From Chersky-806 sp036502405 (GTDB taxonomy: Bacteria; Actinomycetota; Acidimicrobiia; IMCC26256; JAENVU01): DNA of 64,000 bases. A program made the translations under genes and the position numbers. Numbering within the stretch: position 1 is the first letter of the stretch; every line of letters starts with the position of its first letter. This document shows, in pieces, positions 53,328 to 59,970 of this stretch. The notes under the pieces are model-generated. The model did no database searches. It saw nothing but the letters and a program-made list of their open reading frames with translations, and was not told the origin of the DNA. The stretch is taken from assembly GCA_036502405.1 (NCBI GenBank), contig DASXYP010000024.1, positions 28,353 to 92,352 of the forward strand, in the 5' to 3' direction.

Positions 53328-54643
53328 CCCAGCGCCACGAGGGCCGACAGCGGCGCCGGCTCACCGCGACCGAGGTCGATCTCGGCGTCGTCCGCCAGCG
53401 CGCGCTCCTCGTCGGCACCGGGTTCAACGCCCACGACGTGATCGAAGCCGAGGCCGACCTCGACGAGCTCGCGCTGCTCGCCGACACCGCCGGCGCGGAG
53501 CCGGTCGCGGTCGAGCTGCAGCGCAGGGACCGGCCGGATCCGGCCACGTACGTCGGCAAGGGCAAGGCCGCCGAGCTCGCCGAGCTCGCGCAGTCGCTCG
53601 ACCTCGACGTGATCATCTTCGACGACGAGCTCTCGCCGGCCCAGCAGCGCAACCTCGAGAAGCTCTTCAAGGTCGACGTCGTCGACCGGGTCGCGCTGAT
53701 CCTCGACATCTTCGCCCAGCACGCCGCGAGCCAGGAGGGCATGGTCCAGGTCGAGCTCGCCCAGCTCCGGTACCGCCTGCCCCGGCTGCGGGGCAAGGGC
53801 TCCGAGCTCTCCCAACAGGGCGGTGGGATCGGGACCCGCGGGCCCGGCGAGACCCAGCTCGAGGTGGACCGGCGGCGCATCCAGACCAAGATCACCAAGC
53901 TCGAGCGCGAGCTCGTCCAGCTCGCCCGGACCCGCGCGACCCAGCGCAAGTCCCGGCGCCGGCGTTCGCTGACGACGGTCGCACTCGTCGGCTACACGAA
54001 CGCGGGCAAGTCCACGCTGCTGAACCGCCTGACCGAGGCCGACGTGCTGGTCGAGGACCGGCTGTTCTCGACCCTCGACCCGAGCACCCGTCGCCTGCGG
54101 TTGCCGGGCGGTGAGATGGTGCTGCTCTCCGACACGGTCGGATTCGTCCGCCGGTTGCCGCACCAGCTCGTCGAGTCGTTCCAGTCGACCCTCGAAGAGG
54201 TCGCGAGCGCGGACCTGCTGGTGCACCTCGTCGACGCGGGCACGCGCGAGGCCGGGCACCGCATCGAGGCGGTCCGGGCGGTGCTGCGCGAGATCGGCGC
54301 GGCTGCGGTCCCCGAGCAGCTCGTGTTCACCAAGTCCGACACCGTCGACGCGGTCGTGGTCGACCACCTGCTCGCCTCGCACCCGGGCGCGCTCGCGGTC
54401 TCGGCGCGCACCGGCGCGGGCGTCGCGGCGCTCCCCGTCGTCATCGGGGAGCGGCTGCGTGCGCTCGAGCAGGTCGTCGAGCTGCGCGTGCCCTACGACC
54501 GCGGCGACGTGCTCGCGGGCCTGCACCGTGACGGCGAGGTGCTCGTCGAGGTGCACGAGGAGGGCGGCACCCGCGTCCGGGCCCGTCTCCCGCAGACGGT
54601 CACCGGGCGGTACGTCGACTTCGTCGCACCCGTCCCCGGTTAG
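53324..54643 (+). CDS. hflX: GTPase HflX
   Basis: HflX is a ribosome-splitting GTPase of stress recovery. The 439-residue protein has an N-terminal glycine-rich domain (TYVGKGKAAELAEL, IFDDELSPAQQRN, GGGIGTRGPGETQLEVDRR), then the G domain with VALVGYTNAGKSTLLN near residue 220, LSDTVGFVRRLPHQLVESF and VFTKSD. The GTG start overlaps the dapF stop (GTGA). Position next to dapF-miaA is conserved in mycobacteria. Confidence 0.95.
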   Translation: MTQRHEGRQRRRLTATEVDLGVVRQRALLVGTGFNAHDVIEAEADLDELALLADTAGAEPVAVELQRRDRPDPATYVGKGKAAELAELAQSLDLDVIIFDDELSPAQQRNLEKLFKVDVVDRVALILDIFAQHAASQEGMVQVELAQLRYRLPRLRGKGSELSQQGGGIGTRGPGETQLEVDRRRIQTKITKLERELVQLARTRATQRKSRRRRSLTTVALVGYTNAGKSTLLNRLTEADVLVEDRLFSTLDPSTRRLRLPGGEMVLLSDTVGFVRRLPHQLVESFQSTLEEVASADLLVHLVDAGTREAGHRIEAVRAVLREIGAAAVPEQLVFTKSDTVDAVVVDHLLASHPGALAVSARTGAGVAALPVVIGERLRALEQVVELRVPYDRGDVLAGLHRDGEVLVEVHEEGGTRVRARLPQTVTGRYVDFVAPVPG

Positions 54644-54655
54644 GTTGGGGCGATG
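54641..54655 (+). promoter_or_regulatory. Likely leaderless promoter of dapC
   Basis: TAGGTT (54641-54646), whose TAG is also the hflX stop codon, ends 6 nt before the ATG at 54653. Confidence 0.5.
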
Positions 54656-55807
54656 AGCGAGGCGCCGCCCGGCGGGTTCGTCCCGCCGCCGTACCCGCAC
54701 GACCGGCTGGACGCGCTGAAGCGCCTGGCCGATGCGGTGCCGGGGGGCGTGGTGGACCTGTCGATCGGCAACCCGGTGGACCCGATCCCGGGGGTGGCGC
54801 TGCACGCGCTGGCCGCCGCGGCCCCGGGCGCCACCGCCTACCCACCGTCGATCGGGACCCCGGAGCTGCGGGCCGCCGCCGCGGGCTGGATCGAGCGCCG
54901 CTTCGGACTCCACCTCGACGTCGCCGAGATCATCGCCTGCGTGGGGACCAAGGAGCTCGTGGTCGGCCTGCCCCACCTGCTGCACCTGCGTGACCCGTCG
55001 CGCGACACCGTCCTCTTTCCCGCGATCTCCTACCCGAGCTACGCGATGGGTGCGGAGCTCGCCGGCCTGCGCGCCGTCCCGGTCCCGCTCGACGACGCGT
55101 GGCAGCTCGACCTCACCCGGGTCGCCGACGAGGATGCCGCACGGGCGCTCGTGCTGTGGACGAACGACCCCGGCAACCCCACCGCCGCGGTCGCCGGTGG
55201 TCCCGCGGTGGACGCGCAGGTCGCGTGGGCCCGTGACCGCGGCATCATCCTCGCGGCCGACGAGTGCTACGCCGAGTTCACCGGCGAGGGCGTACCCGCG
55301 AGCACCGCGCTCGCGTCGGGCCTCGACGACGTGCTGGCGTTCCATTCGCTCTCGAAGCGTTCGAACATGGCCGGGATGCGCGTCGGGTTCGTGGCCGGCG
55401 ACCCGGGTCTCGTCCACTACCTCGGCGAGACCCGCAAGCACGCGGGCCTGATGGTGCCGACGCCGATCCAGGCCGCGGCCGCGGCGGCGCTCGGCGACGA
55501 CGAGCACGTCTTCGCGCAGCGCGACCGCTACGAGCGCCGCCGGTCCCGCATGCTCGAGGGGCTCGCCGCGCACGGACTCGTGCACGACGGCGGGCCGGCA
55601 CGCTTCTACCTGTGGCTCCGGGCCGCCGAGTCGGCCGACGACGGCTGGGAGATCGCGGCCCGGCTCGCCGAGACCGGAACGCTCGTCGCCCCCGGGAGCC
55701 TCTACGGGCCCGCGGGTGCGGACCACGTCCGCCTCGCGCTCACCCAGTCCGACGACCGGCTCGCGCTCACGCTCGACCGGCTCGCCGGCTCGGCCCGCGC
55801 CGTCTGA
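54653..55807 (+). CDS. dapC: Succinyldiaminopimelate aminotransferase (DapC-like)
   Basis: A 384-residue class I/II PLP aminotransferase. It has DLSIGNPVDP near the N terminus, WTNDPGNPTAAV, the PLP-binding segment FHSLSKRSNMAGMRVGFVAG with the Schiff-base Lys near residue 235, and RFYLWLRA towards the C terminus. Family members are annotated from DapC to ArgD/AlaT. The immediate neighbours dapD and dapE make the diaminopimelate role the best reading. dapD follows after 40 bp. Confidence 0.88.
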   Translation: MSEAPPGGFVPPPYPHDRLDALKRLADAVPGGVVDLSIGNPVDPIPGVALHALAAAAPGATAYPPSIGTPELRAAAAGWIERRFGLHLDVAEIIACVGTKELVVGLPHLLHLRDPSRDTVLFPAISYPSYAMGAELAGLRAVPVPLDDAWQLDLTRVADEDAARALVLWTNDPGNPTAAVAGGPAVDAQVAWARDRGIILAADECYAEFTGEGVPASTALASGLDDVLAFHSLSKRSNMAGMRVGFVAGDPGLVHYLGETRKHAGLMVPTPIQAAAAAALGDDEHVFAQRDRYERRRSRMLEGLAAHGLVHDGGPARFYLWLRAAESADDGWEIAARLAETGTLVAPGSLYGPAGADHVRLALTQSDDRLALTLDRLAGSARAV

Positions 55808-55847
55808 CCGTCCCGCCCGATCGACCGGCCCAGGAGGCTGCCTGCCC

Positions 55848-56675
55848 ATGTCCGACCTCGAGAAGCAGATCACGACGCTCTGGGAGCACCGTGACGACAT
55901 CGCCGGGGTGATGCCCGAGGCCGAGGCCGCGGCCCACGTGCGGGACGCGATCGATCTGCTGGACCGCGGTGAGGCCCGTGTCGCCGAGGTGGTCGACGGC
56001 GAGATCGTCGTGCACCAGTGGCTGAAGCAGGCGATCCTGCTGCTGTTCCGGCTCACGCAGATGAGCGTCACGGAGCTCGGCCCGTTCGAGTTCCGGGACA
56101 AGATCCCGCTGAAGCACAACTACGAGGCGGCGGGCGTACGGGTCGTCCCCGGCGCGCAGGCGCGCTGGGGGAGCTACCTCGCCCCGGGCGTCGTGATGAT
56201 GCCCGGCTACGTGAACATCGGCGCCTACGTGGGCGAGAACACGATGGTCGACACCTGGGCGACGGTCGGGTCGTGCGCGCAGATCGGTGCGAACGTCCAC
56301 CTCTCCGGTGGAGTCGGCATCGGGGGAGTGCTCGAGCCGCCGGGCGCGGTGCCGATCGTCGTCGGCGACGACACGATGATCGGCTCGCGCTGCATCGTGG
56401 CCGCGGGCGCGCGGGTCGGCACCGGTGTGGTGCTCGGCGCCGGGTGCGTGCTCACCGGCTCGATCCCGGTGATCGACGCCGAGACCGGCGACGAGCTGAG
56501 CCGCGGCCACGTCCCCGACTGGTGCGTCGCGGTCTCCGCGACCCGGCCCCGGACGTTCCCGGGTGGCGACTTCGGCCTGCCGTGCGTGCTCGTGGTGAAG
56601 CGCCTCGAGGAGGGCGAGCGCCACGACAAGTCGAAGCTCAACGAGATCCTCCGCGAGCGCGGCGTCAGCACATGA
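55848..56675 (+). CDS. dapD: Tetrahydrodipicolinate N-succinyltransferase, proteobacterial-type DapD
   Basis: DapD succinylates tetrahydrodipicolinate in lysine/DAP synthesis. The 275-residue protein has the helical N-terminal domain (ITTLWEHRDDI, then VHQWLKQAILLLFR) and a left-handed beta-helix with VMMPGYVNIGAYV, TMVDTWATVGSCAQIG and VHLSGGVGIGGVLEP. These motifs and the length match the E. coli enzyme (274 residues), not the longer 317-residue actinobacterial DapD as I recall it. CAGGAGG precedes the ATG by 10 nt. Confidence 0.93.
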   Translation: MSDLEKQITTLWEHRDDIAGVMPEAEAAAHVRDAIDLLDRGEARVAEVVDGEIVVHQWLKQAILLLFRLTQMSVTELGPFEFRDKIPLKHNYEAAGVRVVPGAQARWGSYLAPGVVMMPGYVNIGAYVGENTMVDTWATVGSCAQIGANVHLSGGVGIGGVLEPPGAVPIVVGDDTMIGSRCIVAAGARVGTGVVLGAGCVLTGSIPVIDAETGDELSRGHVPDWCVAVSATRPRTFPGGDFGLPCVLVVKRLEEGERHDKSKLNEILRERGVST

Positions 56676-56786
56676 GCGGCGCGGCGTTCGATCCCTCTCG
56701 TCGCCGACGAGGCAGCGGCGAGGGGCCCGAGCGGCCCGGCCCGCAGGGCCGAGAGCGGGAACGATGAGCGGACCGGCGGTCGAAGG
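56676..56786. repeat. GC-rich repeat block between dapD and dapE
   Basis: GCCCGAGCGGCCCGGC and GAGAGCGGGA runs (about 56726-56760) closely resemble the tsf-pyrH spacer (about 1117-1155). ATGAGCGG appears three times. No gene is seen here. It may also carry the dapE ribosome-binding region. Confidence 0.55.
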
Positions 56787-57860
56787 ATGAGTGGAGCGGT
56801 TGATCTCTTCGGATTGACCGAGGAGCTCATCGCGGTCCCGTCGGTGAGCCGGGACGAGACCCGGCTCGCGGATCTGGTCGAGGCGAGGATCGGGGCGCGC
56901 GCGGCCGGCCTCACGGTCGTTCGCGTGGGCGACAACGTCGTCGTGCGGACCGATCTGGGCCGTGAGCGCCGGGTGGTCCTCGGTGGCCATCTCGACACCG
57001 TGCCGGCCAACGGCAACGAAGCGCCGCGCCGTGAGGGCGACACCCTCTACGGCCTGGGTGCGGCCGACATGAAGGGCGGCCTCGCGGTCATGCTCCGGTT
57101 GGCCGAGGCGCTCGCCGCGACCCCGGACCGGGCCCGGTTCGACGTGACGCTCGTCTTCTACGAAGCCGAGGAGATCGCCGAGGAGTTCAACGGGCTGCGC
57201 CGCCTGTTCGCGGAGCGGCCGGAGCTCGTCGCCGGCGACCTGGCCGTGCTGCTCGAGCCGACCGACGGGTGGATCGAAGCCGGCTGCCAGGGGACGCTCC
57301 ATGTGCGCGCGACCTTCCGGGGTGCCCGGGCCCACTCGGCCCGGCCCTGGATGGGGGAGAACGCGATCCACCGGGCGGCCCACGTCCTGTCCCGGATCGC
57401 GGCCCACGAGGCCGACACCGTGGACGTCGACGGACTGCCGTACCGCGAGTCGTTCCAGGTCGTGCGGATCGATGGGGGCATCGCCAACAACGTCGTGCCC
57501 GACGAAGCCAGCATCGTGGTGAACCGCCGCTTCGCGCCGGCGTACACGATCGCCGAGGCGCAGACCCAGGTCGAGGCGCTCCTCGCCGGCGCCGACGAGA
57601 TCGAGGTGGTGAACGCCTCGCCGGCCGCGCCGCCGAACCTGTGGGACCCGCTCGTGGCCGAGCTCACCGGCACGTTCGACCTCGGCGTACGCCCCAAGCT
57701 GGGCTGGACCGACGTGGCCCGCTTCGCCGCGCACGGCATCGCGGCGCTCAACTTCGGTCCGGGCGACCCGGAGATCGCGCACACGGCGGGGGAGCACGTG
57801 ACCCGCGAGTCGCTCGACGGCTGCTACGCCGTGCTGGGCCGCTTCCTCGGCGTCGCCTGA
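56787..57860 (+). CDS. dapE: Succinyl-diaminopimelate desuccinylase
   Basis: DapE removes succinate from N-succinyl-LL-DAP. The 357-residue M20 metallopeptidase has LGGHLDTVPANG near residue 68, GAADMKGGLAVML near residue 90 and VFYEAEEIAEEFNG near residue 128, which supply the dinuclear zinc ligands. A lid/dimerisation domain follows (ARAHSARPWMGENAIHRAA). With dapC and dapD just upstream it completes the succinylase branch. It converges on lexA with 39 bp between. Confidence 0.94.
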   Translation: MSGAVDLFGLTEELIAVPSVSRDETRLADLVEARIGARAAGLTVVRVGDNVVVRTDLGRERRVVLGGHLDTVPANGNEAPRREGDTLYGLGAADMKGGLAVMLRLAEALAATPDRARFDVTLVFYEAEEIAEEFNGLRRLFAERPELVAGDLAVLLEPTDGWIEAGCQGTLHVRATFRGARAHSARPWMGENAIHRAAHVLSRIAAHEADTVDVDGLPYRESFQVVRIDGGIANNVVPDEASIVVNRRFAPAYTIAEAQTQVEALLAGADEIEVVNASPAAPPNLWDPLVAELTGTFDLGVRPKLGWTDVARFAAHGIAALNFGPGDPEIAHTAGEHVTRESLDGCYAVLGRFLGVA

Positions 57861-57899
57861 GCCCGGGCGCTCACCGGGGCGAGCCCGGCGGCCGAGCGA

Positions 57900-58535
57900 T
57901 CAGAGCCGGCGGAGCACGGTGACGACCTTGCCGTAGACCGTGATCTCGGCCGGGTCGAACACCATGTCCTCGAGCGCCTCGTTCGCGGGCCGGAGGATGA
58001 TCTTGCCCCGCTTGCTGAGGAAGGTCTTGACCGTCGCCTCCTCGCCCGGGATCCCCGCGACGACGATGTCGCCGTTGTCGGCGGAGTCCTGCTGGCGCAC
58101 GACGACGTAGTCACGGTCGAAGATGCCGGCGTCGATCATCGAGTCGCCCCGCACCCGGAGCATGAACAGCTGGCCGTCGCCCGTGAGGTCCTCGGGCAGC
58201 GGCATCGTCTCCTCGATGTTCTCCGCGGCCAGGGTGCCGGTGCCCGCGGCGACGTCGCCGACGAGCGGGACGTGGCGCACGGGACGGCGGTCGACGATCG
58301 CGCCGGAGTCCGGCTCGTAGCAGATCTCGATCGCGCGGGGCTTGGTCGGGTCCCGCCGGAGGTAGCCCTTGTCCTGCAGGGCGCCGAGGTGCGCGTGCAC
58401 CGTGGAGCTCGACGAGAGCCCGACGGCCTCGCCGATCTCGCGCACGCTCGGCGGGTAGCCCCGACGCCGGACCTCGACGTCGATGAACTCGAGGACCTGC
58501 TGCTGACGGGCGGTGAGCGGTGCGGGTTCGGCCAT
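57900..58535 (-). CDS. lexA: SOS repressor LexA
   Basis: LexA represses the SOS regulon and self-cleaves with RecA filaments. The 211-residue protein has the winged helix-turn-helix (LTARQQQVLEFIDVEVRRRG, SVREIGEAVGLSSSSTVHAH), an Ala-Gly cleavage site in LVGDVAAGTG near residue 97, the catalytic Ser in VRGDSMIDAGI near residue 132 and Lys in EATVKTFLS near residue 170. The ATG at 58535 is preceded by its own -10 at 7 nt, so its mRNA is probably leaderless. The promoter overlaps LexA boxes, implying autoregulation. Confidence 0.97.
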   Translation of the reverse strand: MAEPAPLTARQQQVLEFIDVEVRRRGYPPSVREIGEAVGLSSSSTVHAHLGALQDKGYLRRDPTKPRAIEICYEPDSGAIVDRRPVRHVPLVGDVAAGTGTLAAENIEETMPLPEDLTGDGQLFMLRVRGDSMIDAGIFDRDYVVVRQQDSADNGDIVVAGIPGEEATVKTFLSKRGKIILRPANEALEDMVFDPAEITVYGKVVTVLRRL

Positions 58536-58582
58536 GGCGCGGACGGTAACACGAGCACGCGTTCGTGGCAAACACCTGTTCG
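58533..58582 (-). promoter_or_regulatory. Autoregulated, leaderless lexA promoter with two LexA boxes
   Basis: On the minus strand: TTGCCA (-35, 58571-58566), a 17-bp spacer, TACCGT (-10, 58548-58543), 7 nt, then ATG. The spacer starts with CGAACGCGTGCTCG (58565-58552), one base off a perfect LexA box. A second near-perfect box, CAAACACCTGTTCG on the plus strand (58569-58582), overlaps the -35. Confidence 0.85.
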
Positions 58583-58599
58583 GGATTTCTGCTTGACTC

Positions 58600-58646
58600 C
58601 GAACGGGCGTTCGTGGTTGGGTGGTCGGGCAGCGAACGGACGTTCG
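58600..58646 (+). promoter_or_regulatory. Two perfect LexA boxes upstream of the LysM gene
   Basis: CGAACGGGCGTTCG (58600-58613) and CGAACGGACGTTCG (58633-58646) both fit CGAAC-N4-GTTCG. TTGACT (58593-58598) just before the first is a candidate -35 for the plus-strand gene. A convincing -10 was not found. Confidence 0.8.
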
Positions 58647-58794
58647 TCCCCGCCGCATCGTGGGACCTACGGCCCGGTGCATCCCCGAACGCCGGGCCGT
58701 AGCTGTCCCAGCCCCGTGGTTCGATCGATCCCACCACACGCCACGAACCCTGCAACTTCCCCCGCACCCCCACCCGCAGGAGATGGAGGACGAG

Positions 58795-59202
58795 ATGGCC
58801 GCCGTCATGACCACACCGAGATCCGAGCTGAGGTACCCGGCCGAGGAAGCCGTGCGGCCGGTCCACCTCGCGTTGGTGCCGATGCCCCCGGCGGGCCTCG
58901 GGCGTCCGCCGCGGGTCTCGACCGCCACGTACTGGCGCCGACGCCTCGTCGTCGTGCTGGTCGCGCTGGCGTTGGTCCTGGTGGCGGCGCAGGCGGGCGC
59001 GGCGCTCGGGAGCTCACCCCTCGCGGCTCCCGGGCGCCCCCCGTCCGTGGCCCGGTACGTCGTGCGGCCCGGCGACTCGCTGTGGACCGTCGCCCGCCAC
59101 GTCGCGCCGGGCTCGGACCCCCGCCCGGTGGTCGACGCGATCGCCGCGGCGCGCCACGACGCACCGCTGCTGATCGGTGAGACCGTCGTCTGGCCGCGCT
59201 GA
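58795..59202 (+). CDS. LysM-domain membrane protein, SOS-induced division inhibitor candidate
   Basis: A 135-residue protein with one transmembrane segment (RLVVVLVALALVLVAAQAG, about residues 50-70) and a C-terminal LysM domain (YVVRPGDSLWTVARHVA). The ATG at 58795 follows GGAGG by 5 nt. The arrangement lexA-divergent-LysM-nrdR is that of mycobacterial Rv2719c (ChiZ), Corynebacterium DivS and Bacillus YneA, SOS-induced proteins that delay division. Two perfect LexA boxes upstream support the same role, although functional equivalence is inferred. Confidence 0.85.
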   Translation: MAAVMTTPRSELRYPAEEAVRPVHLALVPMPPAGLGRPPRVSTATYWRRRLVVVLVALALVLVAAQAGAALGSSPLAAPGRPPSVARYVVRPGDSLWTVARHVAPGSDPRPVVDAIAAARHDAPLLIGETVVWPR

Positions 59203-59225
59203 GCCGGACAACCCGGGACGGGCGC

Positions 59226-59241
59226 TACCGTGGCGACCGTG
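59226..59241 (+). promoter_or_regulatory. Likely leaderless promoter of nrdR
   Basis: TACCGT (59226-59231), then 7 nt, then the GTG at 59239, which is exactly where conserved NrdR sequences begin (MRCPYC). This supports 59239 over an in-frame GTG at 59230. Confidence 0.6.
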
Positions 59242-59721
59242 CGGTGCCCCTACTGCCGAAGCGACGACGACAAGGTCGTGGACTCCCGCGTGGCCGACGA
59301 CGGCGACGCGATCCGGCGCCGGCGCGAGTGCGTCGGCTGCGGCCGGCGGTTCACCACCTACGAGCGGGTCGACCCGATCCCGCTCACCGTCACGAAGCGG
59401 TCGGGGGTCAAGGAGCCGTTCAGCCGCGACAAGCTGGCGCGGGGGATCGCCCAGGCGGTCGCCGGCCGGCCGATCCCCGAGGGCGCGGTCGACGCCATGG
59501 CCACCGAGCTCGAGGACCAGCTGCGCCAGCAGGGCCCGGAGATCCCGAGCGAGGCGGTGGGCCTGGCCGTGCTGGAGCAGCTGCGGGCGCTCGACCCGGT
59601 CTCGTACCTGCGCTTCGCGTCGGTCTACAAGGGCTTCGAGGACATCGCCGACTTCGAGCGCGAGGTCGTGCTGCTCCAGAAGACGACCGCCCCCAAGCCA
59701 CCGGCGGGCGCCCGCTCCTGA
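59239..59721 (+). CDS. nrdR: Ribonucleotide reductase transcriptional regulator NrdR
   Basis: NrdR is a zinc-ribbon/ATP-cone repressor of ribonucleotide reductase genes that senses dATP/ATP. The 160-residue protein starts MRCPYCRSDDDKVVDSR, with a second Cys pair in ECVGCGRRFTTYER. The ATP-cone spans about residues 50-140 (VTKRSGVKEPFSRDKL). The order lexA-lysM-nrdR is conserved in actinobacteria. Its likely target nrdJ follows, with NrdR-type boxes in between. Confidence 0.96.
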   Translation: MRCPYCRSDDDKVVDSRVADDGDAIRRRRECVGCGRRFTTYERVDPIPLTVTKRSGVKEPFSRDKLARGIAQAVAGRPIPEGAVDAMATELEDQLRQQGPEIPSEAVGLAVLEQLRALDPVSYLRFASVYKGFEDIADFEREVVLLQKTTAPKPPAGARS

Positions 59722-59757
59722 CGTTCGTGCAGGTCAGGGACGATCCTGCGCCGACCG

Positions 59758-59835
59758 TTGACAAGCGTGGAACTCCAGTGGTGTAATTCACCTCCATCTC
59801 GCGTCGCCCGGTGCACCAACCACAACATCTTGTGG
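59758..59835 (+). promoter_or_regulatory. nrdJ promoter with tandem NrdR boxes
   Basis: TTGACA (59758-59763), an 18-bp spacer and TGTAAT (59782-59787) form a good promoter. CCACAACATCTTGTGG (59820-59835) matches the NrdR-box consensus closely and lies in the 7-bp-arm palindrome 59819-59836. A weaker box, CACCTCCATCTCGCGT (59789-59804), starts exactly 31 bp upstream, the helical spacing usual for NrdR box pairs. Confidence 0.7.
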
Positions 59836-59970
59836 TCAGTGCCCCTCGGGGCGGATCGGGACCGGGATGGCAGTCCCAAGGCGCCGGCCGAGCCCGGCGA
59901 CGAGCACCACGAGCACGACCAGACGATTCGAGCACGGTTCCGCTTGCGGGCGGGGAAGGGGAGCAGGCCC
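59836..59970 (+). other. Long 5' leader of nrdJ
   Basis: About 135 bp between the NrdR box and the nrdJ ATG, so the mRNA leader is roughly 175 nt. It is open in the nrdJ frame but shows no protein homology. I looked for a cobalamin-riboswitch B12 box and did not recognise one. GAAGGGGAG (59955-59963) is the ribosome-binding site. Confidence 0.4.

Noticed and set aside
59836..59970. Possible adenosylcobalamin riboswitch in the nrdJ leader
   Set aside because: I could not find a convincing B12-box or conserved core; the long leader is recorded but not called a riboswitch.
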